From an uncultured Pseudomonadota bacterium (GTDB lineage Bacteria; Pseudomonadota; Gammaproteobacteria; Steroidobacterales; Steroidobacteraceae), in assembly GCA_903884235.1 (NCBI GenBank), contig CAISEB010000054.1, positions 1-49,326 on the forward strand: a stretch of 49,326 bases of DNA. Reading direction: 5' to 3'. The notes under the pieces were generated by a model. That model made no database searches and had not been told where the DNA came from. It saw nothing but the letters and a program-made list of their open reading frames with translations. The position numbers and the translations under genes were made by a program. Below are positions 34,098-41,879 of the stretch, one piece after another. Every line of letters begins with the position of its first letter. Position 1 is the stretch's first letter.

Positions 34098-35324
34098 TCA
34101 GGTGCCGGCCGCCGGTTGCAGCATGCGCCCCGGCCGATAGGGCGCGAGCATCGGATCCAGGCGTCGATGCAGCACTTCGTCGGCGACGAGGTGCCCGAGG
34201 ATCGGCGCGAGCGTGACCCCGCTGTGGGTCGCGACGACGTGGGCGTTGCCGATCGCCGGCAACGCGCCGACGATCGGCAGGCCGTCGGTGGGCAGGACGC
34301 GGAACCCCAGCGTCAGGCGCTCGAGCGCGAGGCCCTTCGCGGCCGGCATCACGCGCGCGAGCTTGCCGAGGATCCGTTCTCCGTGCGCCGTGCGCAGCGC
34401 GTCCGTCGGGAAGTCCATCGCGTGCTCGCGGATCTCAGCGTGCTGCGGGAGGTTCGGCACCTGCTCGGAGTCGGTGCCGACGATCGACCCGTCCGCCATC
34501 TGCTTGAACTCGAGACCACCGGGGCCGTCGTAGACCATGCGCGTGACGACCCCGGTCGGCGCACTGTGCGCAAGGATGCCCGGTGCATGCGCCAGCACCA
34601 GCGTCTCGCCGAGCATCGCGAGCAGCCGCGGCGTCTCGGTGCCGGCGACGATCACGACGTGGTCGACGTGCGTCACGCCGTCCTTCGTCACGACGCCGGC
34701 GAGGCGATCCGCCGTCGTCGCGAAGCCGGTCACCTCGGCCGGATACCGGACATCGGCGCCATGGCGGCGCGCGACGTCGAGGAAGCGCCCCGTGACCCGA
34801 ACCGGATCCAGGTGGCCGTCCATCGGCGAATAGAACGCCGCGGCGAACGGGCCGGGCTCGATCGCGGGGCTCAGTCGCCGGAACCCCGCTGCGTCGAGCG
34901 CATGCACCGCGAAGCGCGTGTGGGCGAGCGTCCGGGCGAGCTCCCGCACGTCCAGGGCTTCCGCGTCGCTGGCGCCCCAGTCGATGTAGCCACCCCAGAC
35001 GACGCCGAGGCCGAGCTGCCGGTCGAGGCCGTGGTAGGCCGCGATGCTGCGCAGGCGCAGCTGCTGGTAGTGCGGGTCCAGCGTCCACGGGTCCACCCAC
35101 GCGAAGGAATTCCGGGTCGCGCCCGCCGCCGGGCCCGTGCGGTCGAACACCGTGACGCGCGCGCCGGCGCGCGCGAGGTGCATCGCGATCGAAGCGCCGA
35201 CGATGCCGGCGCCGATCACGCCGACGCGGGGTCCTGGTCGGGCGCGTGCCGCCGCGAGCACGGGCGCGGTCGTCGATCCAAGCAGGAGTCCCGAGAGCAA
35301 TTGCAGGGCGACGCGGCGCTTCAT
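34098..35324 (-). CDS. FAD-dependent oxidoreductase, DAO family
   Basis: 408 aa. The FAD dinucleotide motif GVIGAGIVGASIA has its glycines at 38, 40 and 43. The C-terminal family element FRVLPTDGLPIVGAL, followed by HVVATHSGVTLAPILG, marks a D-amino-acid oxidase/glycine-oxidase-like flavoenzyme that oxidises amines. The first 28 residues (MKRRVALQLLSGLLLGSTTA and on) look like a signal peptide or membrane anchor, unusual for DAO enzymes, which may place it in the periplasm. It converges on the ureohydrolase gene with 21 nt between. Substrate unknown. Confidence 0.88.
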   Translation of the reverse strand: MKRRVALQLLSGLLLGSTTAPVLAAARARPGPRVGVIGAGIVGASIAMHLARAGARVTVFDRTGPAAGATRNSFAWVDPWTLDPHYQQLRLRSIAAYHGLDRQLGLGVVWGGYIDWGASDAEALDVRELARTLAHTRFAVHALDAAGFRRLSPAIEPGPFAAAFYSPMDGHLDPVRVTGRFLDVARRHGADVRYPAEVTGFATTADRLAGVVTKDGVTHVDHVVIVAGTETPRLLAMLGETLVLAHAPGILAHSAPTGVVTRMVYDGPGGLEFKQMADGSIVGTDSEQVPNLPQHAEIREHAMDFPTDALRTAHGERILGKLARVMPAAKGLALERLTLGFRVLPTDGLPIVGALPAIGNAHVVATHSGVTLAPILGHLVADEVLHRRLDPMLAPYRPGRMLQPAAGT

Positions 35325-35431
35325 CGATCACGGGCTCGACTGACCCGGGCGGGGATGGGCGGCGACTGGACGCCCCGAGGATACACGCGCCCGACCGGGC
35401 CTGCCGCCACGGGGGCCCGGCACGCGTCTGC

Positions 35432-35437
35432 TATGAT
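35432..35437 (+). promoter_or_regulatory. -10-like TATGAT before phnA
   Basis: TATGAT ends 29 nt before the phnA ATG at 35467; no clear -35. Confidence 0.35.
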
Positions 35438-35466
35438 CCGCGCGCGAATTACAGGCGAATGCACCC

Positions 35467-35814
35467 ATGACCGACATCCTGCCCCCCTGCCCGAAGTGCG
35501 CCTCGACCTACACGTACGCCGACGACGGCAAGTTCGTCTGCCCGGAGTGCGCGCACGAATGGATCGCCGGGGCCGCCGAGGTGGCCGCCGTCGACGAGGC
35601 GGTCGTCTACAAGGACGCGAACGGCAACGTGCTGGTCGACGGTGACTCGGTCACCGTGATCAAGGACCTGAAGGTGAAGGGCGCCTCGTCGGTACTGAAG
35701 GCCGGCACCAAGGTGAGGGGGATCCGCCTCGTCGAGGGGGACCACAACATCGACTGCCGCATCGACGGCTTCGGTGCGATGAAGCTGAAGTCGGAGTTCG
35801 TCCGCAAGGCCTGA
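35467..35814 (+). CDS. phnA: PhnA/YjdM-family zinc-ribbon protein
   Basis: 115 aa. N-terminal zinc ribbon [10 protein letters not shown] and CPECAHEW (Cys8, Cys11, Cys25, Cys28), then the PhnA domain ([39 protein letters not shown]). Family members are small cytosolic proteins historically linked to phosphonate genes, but the biochemical role is not settled; no phosphonate genes are nearby. Start at ATG 35467. Convergent with phbB, with a hairpin between. Confidence 0.93.
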   Translation: MTDILPPCPKCASTYTYADDGKFVCPECAHEWIAGAAEVAAVDEAVVYKDANGNVLVDGDSVTVIKDLKVKGASSVLKAGTKVRGIRLVEGDHNIDCRIDGFGAMKLKSEFVRKA

Positions 35815-35830
35815 CCGGCGCGGCACGAGG

Positions 35831-35849
35831 GGCGCCCGCGCGGGGCGCC
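35831..35849. terminator. Hairpin between convergent phnA and phbB
   Basis: A 7-bp perfect stem, GGCGCCC (35831-35837) with GGGCGCC (35843-35849), loop GCGCG. No T-tract. Placed between two stop codons. Confidence 0.4.
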
Positions 35850-35854
35850 GAAGC

Positions 35855-36592
35855 TCAGCCGATGTGCAGTCCGCCGTTGCAGCTGAAGTCCGCGCCCGTG
35901 GTGAAGCCCGAATCCGGCCCCGCGAGCCAGGCGACGATCGAGGCGATCTCCGCCGGGTTGCCGAGCCGTCGGACCGGGATGCTCGCGATGATCTTCTCGA
36001 GGATGTCCGGCCGGACCGCCTTCATCATGTCGGTGGCGATGTAGCCCGGACTGACCGTGTTCACGGTCACGCCCTTGGTCGCGACTTCCTGCGCGAGTGC
36101 CATCGTGAAGCCGTGCATGCCGGCCTTTGCCGCGGAGTAGTTCGTCTGGCCCGACTGGCCCTTCTGGCCATTGACCGACGAGATCTGGATGATCCGGCCC
36201 CAGCCGTTCTCGACCATACCGGGCACGACCTGCTTGGTCACGTTGAACATGCTGTTGAGGTTCGTGTCGATGACGGCCTTCCAGTCGTCCGGCGTCATCT
36301 TGAGGAACATGCGATCGCGCGCGATGCCCGCGTTGTTGACGAGCACGTCGATCGGGCCGTGTTCGGCGCGCGCCGTCGTGAACGCAGCGACGGTGGAGTC
36401 CCAGTCGGCGACGTTGCCGACGGAGGCGTGGAACTCGAATCCGAGCGCGCGCTGCTCGGCGAGCCACTTGGCGTGGTCGCGGCTCGGTCCGCAACCGGCG
36501 ACGACCTGAAATCCGTCCCGCGCCAGGCGCTGGCAGATCGCGGTGCCGATCCCACCCATTCCGCCGGTTACATAGGCCACTTTCTTCGTCAC
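35855..36592 (-). CDS. phbB: Acetoacetyl-CoA reductase
   Basis: 245 aa classical SDR. TGGMGGIG (9-16) binds NADPH, NNAG is at 86-89, and the catalytic set is Ser139, Tyr152 and Lys156 (NYSAAKAGMHGFT). ISSVNGQKGQSGQTNYSAAK and SPGYIATDMM are typical of PhbB/PhaB, which reduces acetoacetyl-CoA to (R)-3-hydroxybutyryl-CoA for PHB synthesis. GTG start at 36592 with GGGAG 8 nt upstream. It is divergent from the LuxR-type regulator. Synthase and thiolase genes are not in the window, but an oligomer hydrolase is (4324-6303). Confidence 0.94.
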   Translation of the reverse strand: MTKKVAYVTGGMGGIGTAICQRLARDGFQVVAGCGPSRDHAKWLAEQRALGFEFHASVGNVADWDSTVAAFTTARAEHGPIDVLVNNAGIARDRMFLKMTPDDWKAVIDTNLNSMFNVTKQVVPGMVENGWGRIIQISSVNGQKGQSGQTNYSAAKAGMHGFTMALAQEVATKGVTVNTVSPGYIATDMMKAVRPDILEKIIASIPVRRLGNPAEIASIVAWLAGPDSGFTTGADFSCNGGLHIG

Positions 36593-36856
36593 TGTGCCGC
36601 TCCCTGACTGCGAGGACTCGCGGGGCCATTATCCGGCCCGACCGCTCGGAACGCACGCACGCCGACACGTCGGCTCCGTGCACCGGCCCCCACGTTGCCG
36701 CTACCCGGGGAAACGCGTATCGCCCTCGCGACTCTGCGCGGCCGCAGCCATAGCCTGACGGCCCGCGATGGCCAATAATGAAAAAACTGCAATTCCCCCG
36801 GGATGCCGCGATTCCCCATCGCCTGGCCGAGGGACACTCCGAAGGACCGTTCCGCG

Positions 36857-37657
36857 ATGCCGATGTCCGATCGTTCCCCGTCCGCGCCGGCGCGCCCTGG
36901 CCCGAAGTCTGGCGCCAGTCCGTGCCGGGTGCTGCTGGTCGGCGCGCCGCTCAGAGAGCGGCGTGACGGCGAGCCGCCGTTCCGCGACGATCCGGACCTC
37001 GTGGCGTGCGGCGAGTGCACCTCGCTCGCCGACGGTCTTGAACTGCTGCGCGACGCGCGTCCGGACGTCGTGGTCTCCGGCATGCTGCTGACCGATGGCG
37101 ATGCCTTCGAGCTGGTGCGCCGCATGGGCAAGCATCGGCCGGCGGTAAGGGTGCTGGTCGTGTCGCGGCGCCACGAGGCGTTGTGCGCGGAGCGGCTGCT
37201 GCGCGCCGGTGCGCTCGGCTACGTCATGGCGGGCGCGCCACCGGACGAGATTCGCCGTGCGATCCGCCGTGTCGCGGCCGGCAATTTGTACATCAGCGCC
37301 ACGCTGGGCCTGGAATTCCAGCGCCGCTTCGTGCACCCCGACGAGATCCTCGCCACGCGGACGAACTGTGCGCTCGAGATCCTGTCCACCCGGGAGTTCC
37401 AGATCTTCCAGCTCATCGGCAGCGGCATGGCCCAACCCGAGATCGCGAACGCCCTCTGCATCAGCGGCAAGACCGTCGAGTCCCATCGCCAGCACGTCCG
37501 CGACAAGCTGACGCTCGGCAGTCCATCGCAGTTCCAGCGCTGCGCGCAGGAATGCGCGACACGCTGCCGCCTGGAGCGCAGCGGGGACACCACCTGCGAG
37601 CTCGATCCGCGCCATCGGCCGCTGGCCGGCCGTGCCCGGGATGGCCTCGGCGCCTGA
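36857..37657 (+). CDS. LuxR-family regulator with degenerate receiver domain
   Basis: 266 aa from ATG 36857 (AAGGA about 10 nt upstream; an in-frame ATG at 36803 is possible). The first part has the fold pattern of a response-regulator receiver: RVLLVGAPL, PDVVVSGMLLTDGDAFELV, VLVVSRR, GALGYVMAGAP. The phosphorylation residues are lost: the acidic pair is Gly29-Ala30, the phospho-Asp position is Gly75 and the Lys position is Ala125; only Ser103 remains. The C-terminal LuxR helix-turn-helix is intact (LSTREFQIFQLIGSGMAQPE then SGKTVESHRQHV, about 177-217). A Cys-rich tail follows. Targets unknown; the divergent phbB gene is a candidate. Confidence 0.87.
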   Translation: MPMSDRSPSAPARPGPKSGASPCRVLLVGAPLRERRDGEPPFRDDPDLVACGECTSLADGLELLRDARPDVVVSGMLLTDGDAFELVRRMGKHRPAVRVLVVSRRHEALCAERLLRAGALGYVMAGAPPDEIRRAIRRVAAGNLYISATLGLEFQRRFVHPDEILATRTNCALEILSTREFQIFQLIGSGMAQPEIANALCISGKTVESHRQHVRDKLTLGSPSQFQRCAQECATRCRLERSGDTTCELDPRHRPLAGRARDGLGA

Positions 37658-37689
37658 GGCCGGCGCGCCCATGCGGGGTTGTCGCGCGG

Positions 37690-37695
37690 TAGGAT
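37690..37695 (+). promoter_or_regulatory. -10-like TAGGAT before ybaK
   Basis: TAGGAT ends 28 nt before the ATG at 37724. No clear -35. Confidence 0.3.
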
Positions 37696-37723
37696 GCGCG
37701 CTGCATCCGACGGCGACTCCACG

Positions 37724-38218
37724 ATGGCCAAGCACACCCACGTCAGCGAGACCCCGGCGACCGCGTTTCTCAAGGCGAAGCGCGTCGCCTACTCGGAGCA
37801 TCCGTACGAGTATCTCGAGCACGGCGGCGCGCGGCATAGCGCCGACGCGCTGGGATTCGACCCCTACACGGTCGTCAAGACGCTCGTGATGCAGGATGAC
37901 AAGGGCGCGCCGCTGCTGGTGCTCATGCACGGCAACCGCACGGTCTCGACCAAGAACCTGGCACGCCAGATCGGCGTGAAGTCGGTGGAGCCGTGCACGC
38001 CGGAAACCGCGAACCGCCACAGCGGCTACCTCGTCGGTGGCACCTCGCCATTCGCGACCCGCAAGCGCATGCAAGTGTACGTCGAGCGGACGATCCTCGA
38101 CCTGCCGCGCATCTGCATCAACGGCGGCCGACGCGGGTTCCTGGTCGGTCTCGCCCCGGAGGTCCTGCCGCGACTCCTGGGCGCGACTCCGGTCGACTGC
38201 GCGCTCATGGACGACTAG
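37724..38218 (+). CDS. ybaK: YbaK/EbsC-family Cys-tRNA(Pro) deacylase
   Basis: 164 aa from ATG 37724; the frame is open upstream to 37679 but homology starts at MAKHTHVSETPATAFLKAKR. Family: cytosolic editing proteins that remove cysteine mischarged on tRNA-Pro. Signature parts: YEYLEHGGARHSADALGFDP, VVKTLVMQDD, NLARQIGVKSVEPCTPE, and SGYLVGGTSPFATRKRM with the conserved GG-SPFG-like loop. Length is typical. No strong Shine-Dalgarno. Confidence 0.92.
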   Translation: MAKHTHVSETPATAFLKAKRVAYSEHPYEYLEHGGARHSADALGFDPYTVVKTLVMQDDKGAPLLVLMHGNRTVSTKNLARQIGVKSVEPCTPETANRHSGYLVGGTSPFATRKRMQVYVERTILDLPRICINGGRRGFLVGLAPEVLPRLLGATPVDCALMDD

Positions 38219-38317
38219 GTCGATGCCAATTCGCCGGCGCCCGGTGCGGCACCAGAACCCGGCGTCCCGGGTCGCGGTCGGGCGCCGCAACCGAAGCGCG
38301 GCGGCGTGCCCGGTTGG

Positions 38318-38323
38318 TATCAT
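38318..38323 (+). promoter_or_regulatory. -10-like TATCAT before DUF7010 gene
   Basis: TATCAT ends 29 nt before the ATG at 38353; no clear -35. Confidence 0.3.
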
Positions 38324-38352
38324 GAGGATCCCGAACGAATCGGAGCGGCGGC

Positions 38353-38898
38353 ATGCAGCACTGGACCATGGTCGATGCACAGGCCGACATGCGGCGTGGC
38401 TATTTCGATGGCGCACCCGGTGTCGCGGTGTCTGGCCTCGTGTGGGGCATCGCTGCCGTGATCTCGATCCGCTCGGCCTCGGCCGCCGTGCTCGCGCTGC
38501 TGATCGGTGGCGCCGCCATCCACCCCGTGGGCATGCTGCTCGCGAAGGGACTGGGCCGTGCCGGCGCGCACGCCCGCGGCAATCCGTTGGGACGCCTGGC
38601 GCTCGAAGGCACGGCGTGGATGCTCGCCGGCATCGTGATCGCGTTGGGCCTGCAGCTGCTGCGCGCCGAGTGGTTCTTCCCCGCGATGCTGCTGGTCATC
38701 GGCGGACGGTACCTGACGTTCCAGACGCTATACGGGCTGCGCATCTTCTGGCTGCTGGGCGCAATCCTCGCGATCGCCGGCCTGTCACTCGGGCTGGCGC
38801 GTGCGCCGGTGTCGCTGGGCGCGCTGGCCGGCGCTTCGATCGAAATCGTGTTCGCGCTGGTCATCTTCGGCCAGGCGCGGCGTGCTGCCAGCGGCTAG
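38353..38898 (+). CDS. DUF7010-type membrane protein
   Basis: 181 aa. The N-terminus AQADMRRGYFDGAPGVAVSG is typical of DUF7010 proteins. Five or six hydrophobic helices follow (for example 24-55, 88-105, 109-120, 130-150 and 155-175). Inner membrane, function unknown. ATG 38353 has GGAG about 9 nt upstream. It is convergent with the first of the two paralogous unknown genes. Confidence 0.78.
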   Translation: MQHWTMVDAQADMRRGYFDGAPGVAVSGLVWGIAAVISIRSASAAVLALLIGGAAIHPVGMLLAKGLGRAGAHARGNPLGRLALEGTAWMLAGIVIALGLQLLRAEWFFPAMLLVIGGRYLTFQTLYGLRIFWLLGAILAIAGLSLGLARAPVSLGALAGASIEIVFALVIFGQARRAASG

Positions 38899-39077
38899 GG
38901 ACGCGTCGCACGACGCAGCCCATGCGCCGTCCCCGGCAGTGAACGCGGCGCCGGCGGAACGGCAAGTCCGTTGCGCCGACCGTCCGCGACGTGCACGTGC
39001 CGAGCCCGCCCCCAGGCCCCGGACCGGCTGCGGATATCGCTGCACAGGGTGGGCGCGCGAGGTGCGCGAACGCCCGA

Positions 39078-39764
39078 TCAATCCAGGTTGCAATGCCGTT
39101 GCGTGACCGGAACGCCGCCGCCGACGCCGGCGTCGATGCGATCCGGTGCCGCAGGCGGTCCCTGCTCGATCCAAACCGCGAGGCGCACGTACCCGTTCTC
39201 CGTCAACAGCGGGAGGTCGGAATCCTGGGCGACGAACTTGATGAACTCTCCGGGCTTCCCCGGATCGGCCGGCACGACCTCGTGTACCCATTGGAATCCA
39301 TCGTGGCGCTGCGGTATCACGAGGCCGGACCTGGGCTCCAGGATCCCGACCGCCGGTGACTCGGTCAGTCCTTCCAGGGCGGCTTTCGAAATCTCCCGCC
39401 GCGCGTGATAGGCGCGCTCCGACGATGTCGGGTGCCGCTGGAAATACTCTCGCGCCAGATGCTGCGGGAGCGCGAACATCCGAACATGGCAGCGTCCCGA
39501 CAGGTTGAAGACGCCGATCCATGGCGTGCTCCACGAGACCACGTTGCCAAACACGTCGAAGTGGAGTCCGCGACCGAGTGGGCTGCGCCTGAACTTCTGG
39601 ACGTAGATGCGTCGCTCGTCGAGGCCAGGGAAGACACAGGCGCAGAAGGCCAGGATGCTGCCCCCTGTCGTGCAGAGGAACGGCTCCGCATCCGGATCAG
39701 CGCGACAGCGGGCGACTTGCGCCTTGATCGCCTCTGCGTCGTCGAGGACTCGAATCCGGTTCAT
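39078..39764 (-). CDS. Unknown-function protein, paralogue A of a flanking pair
   Basis: 228 aa, no family recognised. It aligns without gaps to the protein at 41880-42518 over the first 180 residues, with about 96 identities by hand count. Shared blocks include AEPFLC at 26-31, FNL at 86-88, FALP at 97-100, ESPAVGILEP at 135-144, DGF at 155-157, WVHE at 159-162 and PGEFI at 171-175. Cys31, Cys41 and Cys92 are conserved. No signal peptide or TM helix is seen. ATG at 39764 has GGGGAG 7 nt upstream. The C-terminal 45 residues diverge from paralogue B. It follows the M50 protease gene on the same strand. Confidence 0.8.
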   Translation of the reverse strand: MNRIRVLDDAEAIKAQVARCRADPDAEPFLCTTGGSILAFCACVFPGLDERRIYVQKFRRSPLGRGLHFDVFGNVVSWSTPWIGVFNLSGRCHVRMFALPQHLAREYFQRHPTSSERAYHARREISKAALEGLTESPAVGILEPRSGLVIPQRHDGFQWVHEVVPADPGKPGEFIKFVAQDSDLPLLTENGYVRLAVWIEQGPPAAPDRIDAGVGGGVPVTQRHCNLD

Positions 39765-39839
39765 GCGGTCTCTCCCCGTTGCGTAGCCTGTCCGGAGCCC
39801 TGCGGATCCCCGCGCGACGCGCGAGCGGCGCCGGAGCGA

Positions 39840-39887
39840 GAGTCTAGGATTCCGGGGCGGGCCTGGCGCGGCCTTTGGAGACGACGA
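39840..39887 (-). promoter_or_regulatory. Two-block upstream element of paralogue A
   Basis: Minus strand TCGTCGTCTCC (39887-39877), 29 nt, CTAGACTC (39847-39840). TAGACT is a -10 candidate about 76 nt before the ATG. The same two blocks with the same 29-nt spacing lie upstream of paralogue B (42591-42638). Confidence 0.5.
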
Positions 39888-39996
39888 GATTGTGGATGAA
39901 AATCAGGGGCCTGGACCTTCGACGACATCGCACCCGGGGTTGTGCCGCGTTGCGGCACGTGCCGCGACGCGACCCCGTCGCTCGCCTCACGGCGGA

Positions 39997-40704
39997 TCAG
40001 TGCAGCCCGAACTCCGTGTTCAGCGCGTAGAGCATCGTCCCCAGAAACACGACCAGGGCCAGGTACGCGGCGCCGTACTCGATCCGCTGACCGAGCGGGA
40101 TCTGGTAGTACGCCGCGTTCGTGTCGATCTGGCCGCGCAGCACCGCGATGAGCTGCGGCGCCGCGAGGATGGCGATCACGATCAGGACGGGGCTCGGCCG
40201 GACGAAGAACACCGCGACGAGGATCGGAGCCCCGATGAGCCAGATCTTGGGGCTCACCGCGGCCGTGATGCGACCGCCGTCGAACGGCGTCAGCGGAATG
40301 AGATTGAAGAAATTGAGGAAGAAGCCGGTGTAGCTCAGTGACAACGCGAGCGGTGAGTCGGCATGGCGGGCGTAGAAGTAGCAGGCGAGCGCGCCGAGCG
40401 TGCCGAACACCGGCCCCGCAATCCCGACGTACGCCTCGGTCTCGACGTCGTGGGGGATCTCCTTCAGCTGGATCCAGGCACCGACGAATGGAATGAACGT
40501 CGGGAGGCCGACCGCGAGCCCGCGCTGGCGCGCGGCGATGTAGTGGCCGCCCTCGTGCACGGCGAGCAGCGCGACGAACCCGACGGCGAACGGCCACCCG
40601 AATTGCAGGCCGTACGCGCCGATCATCAGCAGCATCGACCCGACGCTGAGCAGGATCTTGCCGAGCTTGAGACCGCCGAACAGCAGCGCGAGCAGCTTGA
40701 GCAC
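39997..40704 (-). CDS. Site-2 protease family (M50) membrane metalloprotease
   Basis: 235 aa with six or so hydrophobic helices. The zinc motif HEGGH (His50, Glu51, His54) is in the second helix and the third ligand motif is NLIPLTPFDGG with Asp142. It cleaves within membranes; no PDZ domain is present. GTG start at 40704, with GGAG 7 nt upstream, lies 2 nt after the stop of the DUF2167 gene, so the two are translationally coupled. Pairing of a DUF2167 membrane protein with an M50 protease suggests they act together, for example the protease processing or being controlled by its partner (inference). Confidence 0.92.
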   Translation of the reverse strand: MLKLLALLFGGLKLGKILLSVGSMLLMIGAYGLQFGWPFAVGFVALLAVHEGGHYIAARQRGLAVGLPTFIPFVGAWIQLKEIPHDVETEAYVGIAGPVFGTLGALACYFYARHADSPLALSLSYTGFFLNFFNLIPLTPFDGGRITAAVSPKIWLIGAPILVAVFFVRPSPVLIVIAILAAPQLIAVLRGQIDTNAAYYQIPLGQRIEYGAAYLALVVFLGTMLYALNTEFGLH

Positions 40705-40706
40705 CG

Positions 40707-41729
40707 TCAGGCTCCGGGATGCCCGGCATCCGGCGGCGGCTCGGCCGGGGCGACGGCTGGATCGGGTCGGTCCCCGGCGAACGGTGGGGTCGCCGCGATC
40801 GCGGCCGGCTCGGCCGCCGGGGGCGCTTGCGCGGGCGCCTTGCCGAAAAGCCGCAACACGAAGTTCTTGATGCGCTTCCAGAACGCGATGACCGCGATGA
40901 TCGACAGCTTGGCGAACTTCACGAAGAACGCCGCGATGACCGCGAGCAGCCCGAGCTTCTTCGCGACGACGCCACCGACGAGCGCGGCGAGGCCGAACTC
41001 CGCGACCTTGTCGGTCGACGGATTGAACTGCCCGTAGCGCTGCCCGTCCCGGAATTCGATCTTGGCGAGCAGGTCGCGCGCGATCGGCTTCTCGGATTCG
41101 ATGCGCTGCTCATCGGTGACGAAGTCGAGGGCCACGTAGCCGACGCGGCCGAGGACGAACGTGTTGTAGTTGGCGCTCGTCGTGTCGCCCGGGTGGCGAT
41201 CCTTCCTGCCGACCTCGGCGGACCAGACGAGCCGGTGCGTTGGAGCGTCGTACCGCGGCACCTCGATCCAGCGAGTGACCTCGATCGCCGGGACGCCGAC
41301 CTTGGCACGCTCGGCATTCTCCGCCTCGGTGCTCTCCTTCAGGTTCTTGAGTAGCTCGTCGGCCTTCCAGTTCTTGGTGTCGTCCTCCGAGATGTGGCCG
41401 GCATCGTCGTACTCGAGCCAGCCACGCCACCCGGCGCCGCCGAGCGGCACGATCCAGCCGAGGAACTTGTCGCCCTGCTCGTTTCCGAAGAGCTTGGCGA
41501 TCGCCGCCGCCTCGGCCTTCGGCACGTACCCCATGCCCTCCGGCAGGTGCAGCGTCGCCACGTTGCCGAGCGGAATGTCGGCGGGTCCGGTCTTGAGCGC
41601 CGCCTTGGCGGCGGCAAACGCGGCCTCGCGCTTCGCTTCCAGGCCCGCGTCGTCGGCGAGGGCCGACGCCGTCGCCAGCAGGGTGAAGGCGAGGACGGCG
41701 GTGCGGAGCAATCGATCCCAGCGACCCAT
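40707..41729 (-). CDS. DUF2167 membrane-anchored protein
   Basis: 340 aa. A signal peptide (LLRTAVLAFTLLATASALA) leads to a periplasmic DUF2167 domain (about 30-235; GNVATLHLPEGMGYVPKAEA, WRGWLEYDDAGHISEDD, APTHRLVWSAEV). A hydrophobic region with Lys-rich breaks follows (about 242-290), then a Pro/Ala-rich cytoplasmic tail. Function unknown. AAGGAAG lies 5 nt before the ATG. A GATATA/TATAAC-like -10 is at about 41780 on the minus strand. The M50 protease gene starts 2 nt after the stop codon. Confidence 0.88.
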   Translation of the reverse strand: MGRWDRLLRTAVLAFTLLATASALADDAGLEAKREAAFAAAKAALKTGPADIPLGNVATLHLPEGMGYVPKAEAAAIAKLFGNEQGDKFLGWIVPLGGAGWRGWLEYDDAGHISEDDTKNWKADELLKNLKESTEAENAERAKVGVPAIEVTRWIEVPRYDAPTHRLVWSAEVGRKDRHPGDTTSANYNTFVLGRVGYVALDFVTDEQRIESEKPIARDLLAKIEFRDGQRYGQFNPSTDKVAEFGLAALVGGVVAKKLGLLAVIAAFFVKFAKLSIIAVIAFWKRIKNFVLRLFGKAPAQAPPAAEPAAIAATPPFAGDRPDPAVAPAEPPPDAGHPGA

Positions 41730-41879
41730 GGCACTTCCTTGCGTCGAGCTGTTCGCGGGCAGCTTCTTTTCGAAGCGTTATATCACCGCCTCGGAGGAGC
41801 GTCGAGCATGCCCGGTGGCGCCCGGCGTGAAGGGAGCCCGATTCCGACGTCGGCGTCCCGCGAGTGCCAGGCCGCGAGG

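Noticed and set aside
39720-39765. GACTCGAATCCGGTTC, which resembles a tRNA T-arm
   Set aside because: It lies in the coding start of paralogue A and there is no acceptor, D-arm or anticodon-arm pairing around it.
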